Source: Burkholderiaceae bacterium
Lineage (GTDB): Bacteria; Pseudomonadota; Gammaproteobacteria; Burkholderiales; Burkholderiaceae_C
DNA length: 64,000 nt
Assembly (NCBI GenBank): GCA_030123545.1
Contig: CP126124.1
Coordinates: forward strand, 434,001-498,000
Direction: 5' to 3'
Below, piece after piece: positions 8,737-18,271 of this stretch. The notes under the pieces were generated by a model. The model ran no database searches. It was not told the DNA's origin and saw nothing but the letters and a program-made list of their open reading frames with translations. The number at the start of each line of letters is the position of its first letter. Position 1 is the stretch's first letter. The translations under genes were made by a program, and so were the position numbers.

Positions 8737-9432
8737 ATGCTGAGAAGGATCGCGCTGCTGCTGCTGCTCGCCAACCTCGCGTATTTCGCGTGGGCGCAGG
8801 GCCTGCTGCAGTTGTTCGGCTGGGCGCCGCAGCGCCAGTCGGAGCCGCAGCGCATGGCGCAGCAGATCGAGCCGAGCGCGCTCGAGTTGCGGCCGCCCGC
8901 GTTGCACGGGCCGAGCGTCGCCGCGGCAGCGCCCCAGTCGGCTGCCGTGGCCGCGTCGGCGGCCACGGTGGTGTCGTGCCTGCGCGCGGGGCCGTTCAGC
9001 GACGAGCAGAGCGCGATCGTGCGCCGCGCGGCCGGCAATTCGCTGCCCGACGGATCGTGGCGGCTCGATCCGGTGGTGGTGACTCCGGCGCGCTGGATCG
9101 TCTACCTCGGCAAATACGGCAGCGCCGACGCGCTGGCGGCGATGCAGACGCGGCTTGAGCAGCAAGGCGTGCCGGCGACGGCGGTGGCGAACCCGGCGCT
9201 CGCGCCGGGCCTTGCGCTCGGCAGCTACGACAGCCGGGCCGCTGCGCAGCGGGCGTTGTCCCAGTTCGAGCAGCAGGGCGCGCCGCCGGCGCAGGTGGTG
9301 CAGGACCGGGTCGCGCAGCGCGGCCAGCTGCTGACGCTGCCGGCGGTCGACGACAAGCTGCGCGCGCGGCTCGACAATCTGCAGAGTGCACTGGCCGGCA
9401 AGCCGCTGGTCGCCTGCCCCGTGAACCCCTGA
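8737..9432 (+). CDS. SPOR-like single-pass membrane protein
   Basis: 231 residues. The N-terminus MLRRIALLLLLANLAYFAWAQGLLQLFGW is an uncleaved membrane anchor, followed by a Gln/Ala/Pro-rich linker. The C-terminal about 140 residues have the repeated short strand-helix pattern of SPOR-like (septal peptidoglycan-binding) domains: CLRAGPFSDEQSA, RWIVYLGKYGS, LALGSYDSRAAAQRAL. It is probably inner-membrane with a periplasmic domain. The start at 8737 is chosen because the membrane anchor begins there and it is 11 bp after birA, although the frame is open to 8692. SPOR genes often follow birA(-coaX) in Burkholderiales; denuded-glycan binding is inferred, not visible. Confidence 0.8.
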   Translation: MLRRIALLLLLANLAYFAWAQGLLQLFGWAPQRQSEPQRMAQQIEPSALELRPPALHGPSVAAAAPQSAAVAASAATVVSCLRAGPFSDEQSAIVRRAAGNSLPDGSWRLDPVVVTPARWIVYLGKYGSADALAAMQTRLEQQGVPATAVANPALAPGLALGSYDSRAAAQRALSQFEQQGAPPAQVVQDRVAQRGQLLTLPAVDDKLRARLDNLQSALAGKPLVACPVNP

Positions 9433-9450
9433 ACCCACCGGATCATCGCC

Positions 9451-10113
9451 ATGGCCTTGACGCTGTACTACGCCCCGGGCGCCTGCTCGTTCGTTCCCCA
9501 CACGCTGCTCGAGACCATTGGCGCGCCGTACCAGCGCGTGATGGTGCGGCTGCACAAGGGGGAGCAGTTCGGCGATGAATACCATCGGATCAACCCGCGC
9601 AGCCAGGTGCCGGTGCTGGTCGACGAAGCCGGCGAGAAGATCACCCAGGTGATCGCGATCGTCAGCTACCTGGCCGAGCGCTATCCGCAACTGGGCTTCC
9701 TGCCCGCGCAGGGCCTGGCCCGGATCCGGGTGCTGGAGACGCTGGCCTGGATGAACAACACCGTGCATCCGACGTTCACGCACATCTTCCGGTCCGCGCT
9801 GTTCACCGACGACGCAAAGGCGCAGGCGCAGCTGAAGCTGTTCAACACCGGGCTCTATCGGGAACGGCTGAGCGAACTGCAGCAACTGCTGGCAGCGGCG
9901 CAGCAGAACGGCTGGCCCTACCTCGGCGGCGAGCGTTTCGGCCCGCTCGACCCCTATGCGCTGACGTTGCTGCGCTGGGGCAGCATCGCCGGCATCGATC
10001 CGAACGACTATCCGCTGCTGTGGGCCTTCGTGCAGCGGCTTTCGCAAGAGCCCGCGGTCGCGCGCGCGATCGAGCACGAGCGCTTGCAGCTCAACCTGTT
10101 CCAGCCTCGCTGA
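9451..10113 (+). CDS. Glutathione S-transferase family protein
   Basis: 220 residues with an N-terminal thioredoxin-fold domain and an all-helical C-terminal domain. The start LTLYYAPGACSFVPH carries a cysteine at the position used by beta-class bacterial GSTs, followed by the cis-proline segment QVPVLVDE and the glutathione-contacting region (ITQVIAIVSYLAERYP). The helical half has the buried aspartate in GPLDPYAL. Cytosolic; probably conjugates glutathione to electrophiles or acts in stress defence; the substrate is unknown. Its stop overlaps the 3' end of the histidine kinase gene on the opposite strand by 23 bp. Confidence 0.9.
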   Translation: MALTLYYAPGACSFVPHTLLETIGAPYQRVMVRLHKGEQFGDEYHRINPRSQVPVLVDEAGEKITQVIAIVSYLAERYPQLGFLPAQGLARIRVLETLAWMNNTVHPTFTHIFRSALFTDDAKAQAQLKLFNTGLYRERLSELQQLLAAAQQNGWPYLGGERFGPLDPYALTLLRWGSIAGIDPNDYPLLWAFVQRLSQEPAVARAIEHERLQLNLFQPR

Positions 10114-11689
10114 GCGCCGGCGCGGCGGCGGCCGCGGCCCGGTCGTGCGCCGGAAAGCGCACGCGGAATCGTGTGCCCGGGGGCTCCCGGCCCGGCCGGG
10201 CGTCTTCCACGGTGACCGTCGCCGCGTGCTGGCGCGCGATCTCCATCACGATCGGCAACCCCAGGCCGGAGCCGTCCGCGTCGTTGCCGAGCACGCGGTA
10301 GAACGGCTCGAACACCAGTTCGCGCTCGGTTTCGGCGATTCCCGGGCCGTTGTCCTCCACCTCCAGCAGCACCTCGCCCGCGAGGCCCGCGCGGACCCGC
10401 GCGGTGATCACGCCCGGGTGCCCCGGACGCGACGGGGTGTAGTTGATCGCGTTGTCGAGCAGGTTGCGGATCAGCTCGCGGAGCAGCGTCGCGTTGCCGA
10501 GCAGGCTCACGCCGCGCGTGCCCGGATCGGCACCTTCGAACCCCAGGTCGAGCGCGCGCTCCATCGCGCGCGGCAGCACCTCGTGCACTACGTCGATCGT
10601 GAGCTGCGCCAGGTCGCAGCGCTGGTGCGCCGGCAGCCCGGCGCCGGCTTCGGCACGCGCCAGCGCGAGCAGCTGGTTCACCGTGTGCGTCGCGCGCATG
10701 CTGGCGCGCCCGATCTGCTGCAGCGAGCGCTTGAGCTCGTCGGTGTTGCTGCCCTCGCGCTGCGCCAGGTCCGCCTGCATGCGCAGGCCCGCGAGCGGCG
10801 TCTTGAGCTGGTGCGCGGCGTCGGCCAGGAAGCGCTTTTGCGTGCGGATCGAATCGGCGAGCTTGCCCAGCAGCAGGTTCAGCGCCAGCACCATCGATGT
10901 GACTTCCAGCGGCACGGTCGACGCGTCGATCGGGCTCAGGTCGTCGGGACGGCGCTCGCGGATCCTGTCCTCGACCACCGACAACGGCTTGATGCCGCGC
11001 GCCAGCGCGACCCACAACAGCAGGATCGCCAGCGGCACCAGCGCGAACAGCGGCAGCAGCACGCCCGAGACGATGTCGCGCGCGAGCCGCGCCTGGCGCG
11101 CGCGGGTCTCGGCCAGCTGCACCAGCAGCAGCCCGGCGTGCGGCGGCTCCGACGCACCGGGCGGGCTCGCCGGTTCGGCCAAGGCATCCGGTTCGGTGGC
11201 GCCGATGTCGGTGCCGCTGACTTCGAGTGCCATGCGCTGATCACTGGCGCTCGCAGGCTCTCCGGGTGCGACCCACAGGTCCGCCACGCGCACGCTGTGC
11301 CCGTGGAATTCGGCGTCGCGCAGGTAGACCACGCCGGGCGTCGGCGGCTGCGCCAGGTGCGGCGGCGGCAACGCGGCGTCGCCAGCCAGCAGCCGACCCT
11401 GCGCGTCCTGCACCCGGTACCAGGCCTGGTCGGCCTGGCTGCGGCGCAGGTCGTCGATCAGCGCTGCGGTGCGCGCGAGCGAACCGCGATCGTCCGCCGC
11501 CGCAGCGACATCGCGCGCGAGCAGCCGCACAGCGCTCGACAGCGCGCGGTCGTAAGGCGCGTTGGCGATGCCGCGCGCGACCAGCCAGGTGATGCCGATG
11601 CTGAGTGCGACCACGATCAGCGCCGGCACCACCAGCGAGTCGAGAATCTCGCCGAACAGCGAGTTCTGCGCGCGCTGGAAAAGCTTCAC
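10091..11689 (-). CDS. Sensor histidine kinase, TctE/QseC-like
   Basis: About 532 residues in the inner membrane. A first membrane helix follows the start (SLVVPALIVVALSIGITWLVA). A periplasmic sensor region and a second helix (LLPLFALVPLAILLLWVA) come next, then a HAMP-like linker and the HisKA box FLADAAHQLKTPLAGL with the phosphorylatable His. The HATPase domain has LIRNLLDNAINYTP, VEDNGPGIAETE and GSGLGLPIV. The frame is open to 11749, but the GTG at 11689 (MKLFQRAQNSLFGEILD) matches the typical start of this Comamonadaceae kinase group, and the upstream codons fall in a dispersed repeat. The partner regulator is the next upstream gene on the same strand. The group often controls tricarboxylate or small-molecule uptake; the ligand here is unknown. 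Confidence 0.93.
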   Translation of the reverse strand: MKLFQRAQNSLFGEILDSLVVPALIVVALSIGITWLVARGIANAPYDRALSSAVRLLARDVAAAADDRGSLARTAALIDDLRRSQADQAWYRVQDAQGRLLAGDAALPPPHLAQPPTPGVVYLRDAEFHGHSVRVADLWVAPGEPASASDQRMALEVSGTDIGATEPDALAEPASPPGASEPPHAGLLLVQLAETRARQARLARDIVSGVLLPLFALVPLAILLLWVALARGIKPLSVVEDRIRERRPDDLSPIDASTVPLEVTSMVLALNLLLGKLADSIRTQKRFLADAAHQLKTPLAGLRMQADLAQREGSNTDELKRSLQQIGRASMRATHTVNQLLALARAEAGAGLPAHQRCDLAQLTIDVVHEVLPRAMERALDLGFEGADPGTRGVSLLGNATLLRELIRNLLDNAINYTPSRPGHPGVITARVRAGLAGEVLLEVEDNGPGIAETERELVFEPFYRVLGNDADGSGLGLPIVMEIARQHAATVTVEDARPGREPPGTRFRVRFPAHDRAAAAAAPALSEAGTG

Positions 11690-11740
11690 GCTCGCCCCCA
11701 GTCTTCGCGCACTTCGTGTCGCTTCGTCTGGTGACACTGC

Positions 11741-11876
11741 CGGAGGCACTGTCCCTTCGGGCCGTCCGAGCCTGCGCAGGCAGGCTCGGAGCCGCGGCCG
11801 CTCAGCCCTCTACCGGGTGCAACACCAGCGGCCCGGCAAGGCCGGTTCCGCGGTGTTCCCCGCACGGCGAGGGGCG
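11741..11876. repeat. G+C-rich dispersed intergenic repeat, copy R1
   Basis: Spacer between kinase and regulator made of hairpin-prone words (GAGCCTGCGCAGGCAGGCTC, then CGGCCCGGCAAGGCCGG). It shares the GCGGCCCGGCAA-GCCGG core with the copies at 21454-21541 and 39590-39680. Confidence 0.6.
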
Positions 11877-12551
11877 TCATGTGTTGATTTTCTCGAGGCA
11901 GTAGCCCAGTCCGCGCACGGTCGCGATGCGCACCGGGCCGTGCTCGATCTTCTTGCGCAGCCGGTGGATGTAGACCTCGATCGCGTTGTTGCTCACTTCC
12001 TCGCCCCATTCGCACAGCCGCTCGACCAGCTGATCCTTGCTGACGAGACGGCCGGCGCGCTGCAGCAGCACCTCGAGCAGGCCGAGTTCGCGCGCGGAGA
12101 GCTCGACCATCTTGCCGTCCAGCGTCGCGACGCGGCCGGCCTGGTCGTACACCAGCGGGCCGTGCCGGATCAGGCTGCTGGTCGCGCCGGCGCCGCGGCG
12201 CACCAGCGCGCGCACCCGCGCTTCCAGCTCCTGCAGCGAGAACGGCTTGGCCATGTAGTCGTCGGCGCCGGCGTCCAGGCCCTTGACCCGTTCCTCCACG
12301 CTGTCGGCGGCGGTCAGGATCAGCACCGGCAGCGACGAGCCGCGCGCGCGCAGCTTCTTGAGCACCTCGAGGCCGTGCAGGCGCGGCAGGCCGAGGTCGA
12401 GGATCAGCAGGTCGAACTCATGGTTGGTCATCAGCGCCGCGTCGGCTTCCGAGCCGCTGGCCACATGGTCGACCGCGGCGCCGGACGCGCGCAGCGTGCG
12501 CAGCAGGCCGTCGGCCAGCACCTGATCGTCTTCGGCAATCAGAATCCGCAT
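11877..12551 (-). CDS. OmpR/PhoB-family response regulator
   Basis: 224 residues. Receiver domain with the acidic pocket AEDD (7-9), phospho-acceptor Asp52 in LILDLGLP, Thr in LILTAAD and the conserved Lys in MAKPF. The C-terminal winged helix (about 130-220) contains ELGLLEVLLQRAGRLVSK, VEVYIHRLRKKI-type recognition helix and RGLGYCLE. It is the cognate partner of the kinase downstream (same strand, 187 bp apart) and resembles TctD/QseB regulators. Cytosolic DNA-binding protein; targets unknown. Confidence 0.95.
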   Translation of the reverse strand: MRILIAEDDQVLADGLLRTLRASGAAVDHVASGSEADAALMTNHEFDLLILDLGLPRLHGLEVLKKLRARGSSLPVLILTAADSVEERVKGLDAGADDYMAKPFSLQELEARVRALVRRGAGATSSLIRHGPLVYDQAGRVATLDGKMVELSARELGLLEVLLQRAGRLVSKDQLVERLCEWGEEVSNNAIEVYIHRLRKKIEHGPVRIATVRGLGYCLEKINT

Positions 12552-12604
12552 GCATGTCTCCTGTCCGCGGTTTGCCGCCTGCGGCGCTGCGTGTGCAGGT
12601 CATT

Positions 12605-13165
12605 CTAGGGCCGCGGCGGGCGGCCGGCGGCGTAGATTTCCAGCCCTATCGTCGCCACCGTCGCGACCTCCGCGCCGACCTCGGCGCGAAACTCCGCCTC
12701 GGCCTGCGTCACAGCACTGCGGAACGCCTGCAGCCAGGCCAGGCCCGCCGCGGTGAACCGGATGCGCCGCGCGCGCGCGTCCAGCGCATCGGCTTCGCGC
12801 GTGACCAGTCCCCAGGCCTCGCACTGGTCCACCAGCTGGCCCATCGCCTGCTTGCTCATGCCGGCCGAATCGGCGAGCTCGGTCAGCCGCGAGCCGGCCA
12901 GCGCCAGGTGGCGCGTGATGTGGATGTGCGCCGCGCTGACTTGGCCTCGCGCCGCGAGGTTGGACAGCGCGAGCGGCACCTCGATGTCGTGCGCCATCAG
13001 CCCCTGCACCCGCTCGTCGAAGCGGCGCATTGCGTGGCCGAGCAGCCGGCCCAGATGGGTCTGGCGCCAGGCGTCGGAGTCGTCGGCCGTGGGCGGTGCA
13101 TCGGCGCCGCGCTGCGCGACAGGCCGGGGCTCCGGTTTGCCGGCCGGAGGGGGTTCCAAGTCCAT
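12605..13165 (-). CDS. MarR-family transcriptional regulator
   Basis: About 186 residues with the helical dimerisation ends and central winged helix of MarR proteins. The HTH is in LALAGSRLTELADSAGMSKQ, with the family's GMSKQAMGQLVDQCEAWGLV recognition region; the wing includes the basic ARRIRFTAAG. An acidic/proline-rich extension of about 40 residues precedes the domain. The start is set at the ATG at 13165 (MDLEPPPAG), though the frame is open to 13192. It stands alone: it is divergent from recA and 53 bp upstream of the two-component pair, so its target may be itself or a distant gene. The ligand is unknown. Confidence 0.88.
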   Translation of the reverse strand: MDLEPPPAGKPEPRPVAQRGADAPPTADDSDAWRQTHLGRLLGHAMRRFDERVQGLMAHDIEVPLALSNLAARGQVSAAHIHITRHLALAGSRLTELADSAGMSKQAMGQLVDQCEAWGLVTREADALDARARRIRFTAAGLAWLQAFRSAVTQAEAEFRAEVGAEVATVATIGLEIYAAGRPPRP

Positions 13166-13231
13166 TCGTCGATGGTAAAGCAAACTGACCAAAAATCAGG
13201 TTTACTTCCGCCAATAACGCCGGATAGACTA

Positions 13232-13259
13232 CTGTTCAAGCATCCAGGCTGGCTATAAA
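13232..13259 (+). promoter_or_regulatory. recA promoter with LexA (SOS) box
   Basis: CTGTTCAAGCATCCAG at 13232-13247 matches the LexA consensus CTGT-N8-ACAG with one mismatch. A -10-like TATAAA follows at 13254-13259, so the box would cover the -35 region, as in the E. coli recA promoter. The recA ATG is 45 bp downstream of the -10, with AAGGAG as ribosome site. Confidence 0.75.
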
Positions 13260-13304
13260 AGCAGAGATGCGATCCACAACCCGATGACTTTCAAGGAGTG
13301 AGCT

Positions 13305-14363
<1,059 letters not shown>

Positions 14364-14457
14364 GCCGCGATGCGCACCGCAGTTTCAGCGCAAGCTCATG
14401 TGCGCGTAGCGCACGTGAAGGCCGCGCCAGCGGCCGTGCCGGAGCTAAAACGCCACT

Positions 14458-14520
14458 CGCGAGTCGCTGGGCATCACCCAGCGACCGGCGGCGGCGCCAG
14501 CCGACGCGGTCGAGGCGTGA
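14458..14520 (+). pseudogene. Detached second copy of the recA C-terminus
   Basis: 63 bp matching the recA end with only a few changes. Most fall at third positions (CGG to CGA, CCG to CCA, GCC to GCG), plus one Ala-to-Glu change and TAG replaced by TGA. It still reads RESLGITQRPAAAPADAVEA then stop, but has no start or ribosome site. The pattern of mostly silent differences suggests a diverged recA tail left behind by recombination with a related recA, or by an element that once inserted there. The 94 bp between the copies is unrelated to recA and contains a GGCCGC-GCCA-GCGGCC hairpin. Confidence 0.8.
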
Positions 14521-14529
14521 GTTCCACGC

Positions 14530-14600
14530 GCAATTTTCAACAGAAATCGACCTCTAGCGCCCGTGTATTCTTCGTATGTAGCTATTGATTAAATAGCAAT
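14530..14600 (+). repeat. Dispersed ~70-bp repeat, copy before recX
   Basis: CAATTTTCAACAGAAAT...CTCTAGCGCC, then the palindrome-like GCTATTGATTAAATAGC ending one base before the recX ATG. This is one of the best-formed 3' halves of the family. It occupies the place where a recX ribosome site would be expected. Confidence 0.7.
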
Positions 14601-14601
14601 C

Positions 14602-15060
14602 ATGGCATCCGCTTCGCCGTCGCTGAAGGGCCGCGCGCTGCGCCTGCTGGCGCGGCGCGAGCACTCGCGCGCCGAGCTCGAGCGCAAGCTCCAGCCGCAC
14701 GAGGACGAGCCCGGCGCGCTGGCGCGCGCGCTCGACGAACTCGAGGCGCGTGGCTTCATCGACGAGGGGCGCGTCGTGCAGTCGGTATTGCACCAGCGCG
14801 CCGCGCGCCTGGGCGCGGCCCGGCTGCGCCAGGAACTGCAGGCCAAGGGCATAGCCGCCGAGGCGGTCGCCGACGCGGTGGCCGGCCTGCAGGGTTCCGA
14901 GTTGGAGCGCGCAGCGGCGCTGTGGCAGCGCCGCTTCGGCGCGCCGCCAGTGGATGCCGGCGAGCGTGCCCGGCAGATGCGCTTCCTGCTCGCGCGCGGC
15001 TTCTCGGCGGACACCGCCGCGCGGGTGCTGCGCAGCAGCGCGGGACGGGCCGCACCATGA
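14602..15060 (+). CDS. recX: Regulatory protein RecX
   Basis: 152 residues; binds RecA filaments and limits their extension. Contains the three tandem three-helix units of RecX: LKGRALRLLARREHSRAELERKL, then LDELEARGFIDEGRVVQSVLHQRA, and RQMRFLLARGFSADTAARVLR at the end. The ATG at 14602 immediately follows a dispersed repeat, and no Shine-Dalgarno sequence is visible, so translation may be weak or coupled to the recA transcript. The recA-recX order is the classical one; here they are 238 bp apart because of the duplicated recA tail and the repeat. Confidence 0.93.
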   Translation: MASASPSLKGRALRLLARREHSRAELERKLQPHEDEPGALARALDELEARGFIDEGRVVQSVLHQRAARLGAARLRQELQAKGIAAEAVADAVAGLQGSELERAAALWQRRFGAPPVDAGERARQMRFLLARGFSADTAARVLRSSAGRAAP

Positions 15061-15115
15061 CGCGGCCTGCGCCGGCCCGCCGCCGCGATCCGTCGCGAGG
15101 CCGTGAAAGACCCGC

Positions 15116-15616
15116 ATGAGAGACACCCAGCTCCTCACGCGCTATAAGGCCTGGTCCGACGACCTGTTCCTGTCGGCCGTGGCTTCTCTTCCCGGTGCCG
15201 AGCTCGCCGCGCCGCGCGCCATCGTCTTCGGCAGCCTGATCCGCACGCTGAACCATGCCTATGCGATGGACCATGTCTGGCGCTGCCACTTGCTCGGCAA
15301 GCCGCATGGCCTCGCCACGCGCAACCCCGAGCATTGCCCGGCGATCGACGAGCTGGCGGCCAGCCAGCGCAGCATCGATGCGTGGTACGTAGGCTACGCC
15401 GACTCGCTGACCGAGGCCGGGCTCGCCGAGCCGGTGGCGTTCGAGTTCATCGGCGGCGGCGCCGGACGCATGACGCGGCAGGGCATCCTGCTGCACGTCG
15501 TGAACCACGCCAGCTACCACCGCGGTCACGCGGCGGGCATCCTCTACGAGATCGGTGTGGCGCCGCCGACCACCGACCTGCCGGTGTTCCTGCGGCAGCA
15601 GTTGGCCGGCATCTGA
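15116..15616 (+). CDS. DinB-fold metal-binding protein
   Basis: 166 residues of a DinB/YfiT-like four-helix bundle. The three-histidine metal site is visible: His in LIRTLNHAYAMDH, and the HVVNHASYHRGHAAGIL segment of the last helix, which supplies the other ligands. Family members are often thiol-dependent transferases (for example bacillithiol or mycothiol-linked) or have unknown function. Despite the DinB name it is not the SOS polymerase. It lies 55 bp downstream of recX on the same strand, and no LexA box is seen near it. It marks the end of the normally composed DNA before the lower-G+C island. Confidence 0.88.
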   Translation: MRDTQLLTRYKAWSDDLFLSAVASLPGAELAAPRAIVFGSLIRTLNHAYAMDHVWRCHLLGKPHGLATRNPEHCPAIDELAASQRSIDAWYVGYADSLTEAGLAEPVAFEFIGGGAGRMTRQGILLHVVNHASYHRGHAAGILYEIGVAPPTTDLPVFLRQQLAGI

Positions 15617-15744
15617 CAGACGCGGCTGGCGTTGCCTGGTTTTCGCGCGAGACAGCGACTTCGATGGCAGCGTTGGCCCGATCCCGGACAATGCCTCCCG
15701 TATGAAGGTTCGCTCTGGCCCCTTGCTCAACGAATGCTTCGACA

Positions 15745-17064
15745 ATGACTGATCCACGACAGCGCGCGCGGCTGCTGATGCGTCATTTCCGCAGCAGGAG
15801 ACGCCACCTGCTTCTGCGATATGTCCTTCCATGGGGCACCGCACTCCTGGTCGGTCTGGTCGCGGTCCTTTATGCGCGCTGGAGCGATGATGCATACCAG
15901 ATCTTTAGCAACGCGATTGCGGGCCGCGCGTGGCTCGCCTTCGTGATCACTCCTGCGCTGACCATTCTGTGCGTGTACCTGACGCGGCGCTGGTTCTCGG
16001 GCGCGGAAGGCAGTGGCATCCCGCAAGTCATCGCGGCCCTGCACGCGCCGCAGGACGATTCCTTGATGCAGCGCCTGTTCGGCTTGCGCGTGATATTCGG
16101 CAAGATCGTCGTGTCGTTGCTTGGCTTGCTGGGCGGGCTGACCATCGGTCGCGAGGGGCCGACTGTCCATCTCGGGGCGGCGATCATGGCTGAATCCCGG
16201 CGTGCCTACCCGAACCGGGGCCGCCGGCTCGAGCGTCAGCTTCTGCTCGCTGGCGCCGCGGCCGGACTGTCCGCCGCGTTCAACACGCCGTTGGCGGGCA
16301 TCATCTTCGCAATCGAGGAGCTGGCACGGGACTTCGAGAGCCGGACCAACGGCGTGATGATCACCGCCGTAGTGTTCTCGGGGCTGACCTCGCTCGCGCT
16401 GGCCGGCAACTATCTGTATTTCGGCCAGATTGTGATTCCACATGATCTGGGTTTTAGCCTCGTGTTCCCGGTGGTGGTCGCTTCGCTTCTGTGCGGCCTG
16501 GCCGGCGCGGCGTTCAACTTGGCATTGCTGCACTGGAAGGTCTGGATGCCAGGGCCCCTGAAGGCCTGGCGCACCGAGAAGCCGCTTCTGTATGCCGGGG
16601 TCATCGGCCTGTGCGTGGCGACGTTGGGTGTGCTCAGCGCGGGACAGACATGGGGCAGCGGCTACGAACAGGCTCGACGCCTGCTGGACGGTACGCAGCC
16701 GTTGGGGGCGGTCTTTGCCCTGGCGAAATGGGCTGCACTGGTGGTCAGCTATATGGCCGAAATTCCGGGCGGGCTGTTCTCGCCGTCGCTGGCCGTCGGG
16801 GCCGGTATCGCGCAATGGGTGCATGTTCTGTTCGGCAGCGCACCCATGGCGCCGCTGATCGCGGTCTGCATGACCGGCTACCTCGCCGCGGTGACCCAAT
16901 CGCCGATCACGTCTTTCGTGATCGTCATGGAAATGACCAACGGGAATGCGATCGTGATTCCGATGATGGCCGCTGCACTTCTTTCGGCACGCGTGTGCGG
17001 CCTGTTCACGCCGCCGCTGTACGAGGCGCTGGCTGAGAAGAATTACTTTCCGCGTCGCGTGTGA
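15745..17064 (+). CDS. ClC-family chloride channel/antiporter
   Basis: 439 residues, polytopic inner-membrane protein. Three ClC selectivity-filter signatures are present: GAEGSGIPQVIAAL, GREGPTVHLGA (its Glu is the gating glutamate) and EIPGGLFSPSLAVGAG; no C-terminal CBS domains. It should exchange or conduct chloride (or a related anion). The ATG at 15745 is the first good start. Third positions are clearly less G+C-rich than in recA or sucC, and the gene opens a run of four genes with similar composition that ends at 19128. It lies 153 bp upstream of the SCO gene. Confidence 0.93.
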   Translation: MTDPRQRARLLMRHFRSRRRHLLLRYVLPWGTALLVGLVAVLYARWSDDAYQIFSNAIAGRAWLAFVITPALTILCVYLTRRWFSGAEGSGIPQVIAALHAPQDDSLMQRLFGLRVIFGKIVVSLLGLLGGLTIGREGPTVHLGAAIMAESRRAYPNRGRRLERQLLLAGAAAGLSAAFNTPLAGIIFAIEELARDFESRTNGVMITAVVFSGLTSLALAGNYLYFGQIVIPHDLGFSLVFPVVVASLLCGLAGAAFNLALLHWKVWMPGPLKAWRTEKPLLYAGVIGLCVATLGVLSAGQTWGSGYEQARRLLDGTQPLGAVFALAKWAALVVSYMAEIPGGLFSPSLAVGAGIAQWVHVLFGSAPMAPLIAVCMTGYLAAVTQSPITSFVIVMEMTNGNAIVIPMMAAALLSARVCGLFTPPLYEALAEKNYFPRRV

Positions 17065-17217
17065 CGGGCCGGGCCGTATGCGCGCCGATTTCCTCCAGGC
17101 GCAAATACCGCAATCGTGAAAGATGTTTTGTGCATGTCGAGAGAACGTGCGCACGACGAGTGCGACACTCTCGCCGTTTTCCATCACCGCTTTCAGCGAG
17201 ATATCCGGTTGCCGACC

Positions 17218-17814
17218 ATGACGAATTTCAAGGCATTGCTTCGCCTCATGCTCCTCGGTGTCCTGCTGCTGGTAGGTTGCAGCAGTCGGCCGCAGCATTG
17301 GCTGCTCACCGACGTCAGCGGCCATTTGCCGGATCTCAAATTTTCGCTGACCTCCGATCAAGGGCATCCCGTGACCGACGAGGACTATCGCGGCGACGTG
17401 GTCATGCTTTATTTCGGATACACCCACTGCCCGGACGTTTGTCCGATCACCATGGCACGGCTGGCCGCCGTGATGCAACATCTAGGCAAAGGGGCTGATC
17501 AAGTAAGAATACTGTTCGTCAGCGTCGATCCGGCGCGCGACACACCTGCCCTGCTGCACGCTTACGTCACGGCCTTCGATCCTCATGCGGTCGGATTGAC
17601 CGGGACCGACGGCATGATTGCCACGGTAGCCAGGCGGTATCGTGTGGCCTACGAACCCGAAAAACCGAATGCCGACGGCAGCTATGACGTGACCCACAGC
17701 TCCGCTGTCTATATCTTCGATAAGGACGGGCGGGCACATTTGCTGGCAACCCCGACTGATTCCATCGATGCGATAACGCACGATGTCCGTCAATTGCTTC
17801 AATCCAATGCCTGA
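17218..17814 (+). CDS. SCO1/SenC-family copper chaperone lipoprotein
   Basis: 198 residues. A short lipoprotein signal with lipobox LLVGC (Cys21) puts it on the periplasmic face of a membrane. The thioredoxin-like domain holds the copper ligands Cys71 and Cys75 in THCPDVCP and His160 in DVTHSSAVYIF, the full SCO set. SCO proteins deliver copper to the CuA site of cytochrome c oxidase or act as disulfide reductants. The frame is open to 17116, but the ATG at 17218 gives the signal peptide. The next gene (PCuAC) starts 10 bp later, so the two are probably one transcript. Confidence 0.94.
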   Translation: MTNFKALLRLMLLGVLLLVGCSSRPQHWLLTDVSGHLPDLKFSLTSDQGHPVTDEDYRGDVVMLYFGYTHCPDVCPITMARLAAVMQHLGKGADQVRILFVSVDPARDTPALLHAYVTAFDPHAVGLTGTDGMIATVARRYRVAYEPEKPNADGSYDVTHSSAVYIFDKDGRAHLLATPTDSIDAITHDVRQLLQSNA

Positions 17815-17824
17815 CCCGATCATC

Positions 17825-18271
17825 ATGAAATCACTGAAGTGCCTGTTTGCCGCTTTTTGCCTGGCCATCGGATGCGCGGCCGCCGCCGGCAGCGTTCATC
17901 CATCGATCGAGGTCCAGCACGGCTGGGTGCGCTGGCTGCCGGGTGCGCTTCCCGCCGCGGGCTATCTGACGATCATCAATCACGGCGCCACGGCCTCGGC
18001 GTTGGTCAAGGCGAGCAGCCCTGACTATGGTGACGTGATGCTGCATCGCACGGTCACTTCGGGCGGCATGGAGAACATGGAAATGGTCGACCGGCTGAAA
18101 ATACCGGCGCACGGCGAAATCGATCTTTCGCCTGGAAACTACCACCTGATGCTGATGCACGCAAAGCACCCGGTCGCTCCGGGCGATGAGGTTCCTGTCG
18201 TACTTCAATTCTCCGACGGCACTGCGGTGCACGCGCGATTGAAGGTCCGGCCCGCGAATCAGCTGAATTGA
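17825..18271 (+). CDS. Copper chaperone PCu(A)C, periplasmic
   Basis: 148 residues with a cleavable signal peptide (MKSLKCLFAAFCLAIGCAAAAGS). The domain shows the copper-binding histidine/methionine pattern in VMLHRTVTSGGMENMEM and the later HLMLMHAKHP, i.e. the H-M-H-M set of the DUF461 family. PCu(A)C passes Cu(I), together with SCO, to the CuA centre of cytochrome oxidase. The start at 17825 is chosen because it begins the signal peptide; an in-frame ATG at 17783 overlaps the SCO gene. Its stop overlaps the next start codon (TTGA), suggesting translational coupling. Confidence 0.94.
   Translation: MKSLKCLFAAFCLAIGCAAAAGSVHPSIEVQHGWVRWLPGALPAAGYLTIINHGATASALVKASSPDYGDVMLHRTVTSGGMENMEMVDRLKIPAHGEIDLSPGNYHLMLMHAKHPVAPGDEVPVVLQFSDGTAVHARLKVRPANQLN

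Noticed and set aside
15727..17481. 584-codon antisense frame over the ClC gene
   Set aside because: His/Arg/Gln-rich shadow sequence without motifs; the ClC signatures on the sense strand explain the region.
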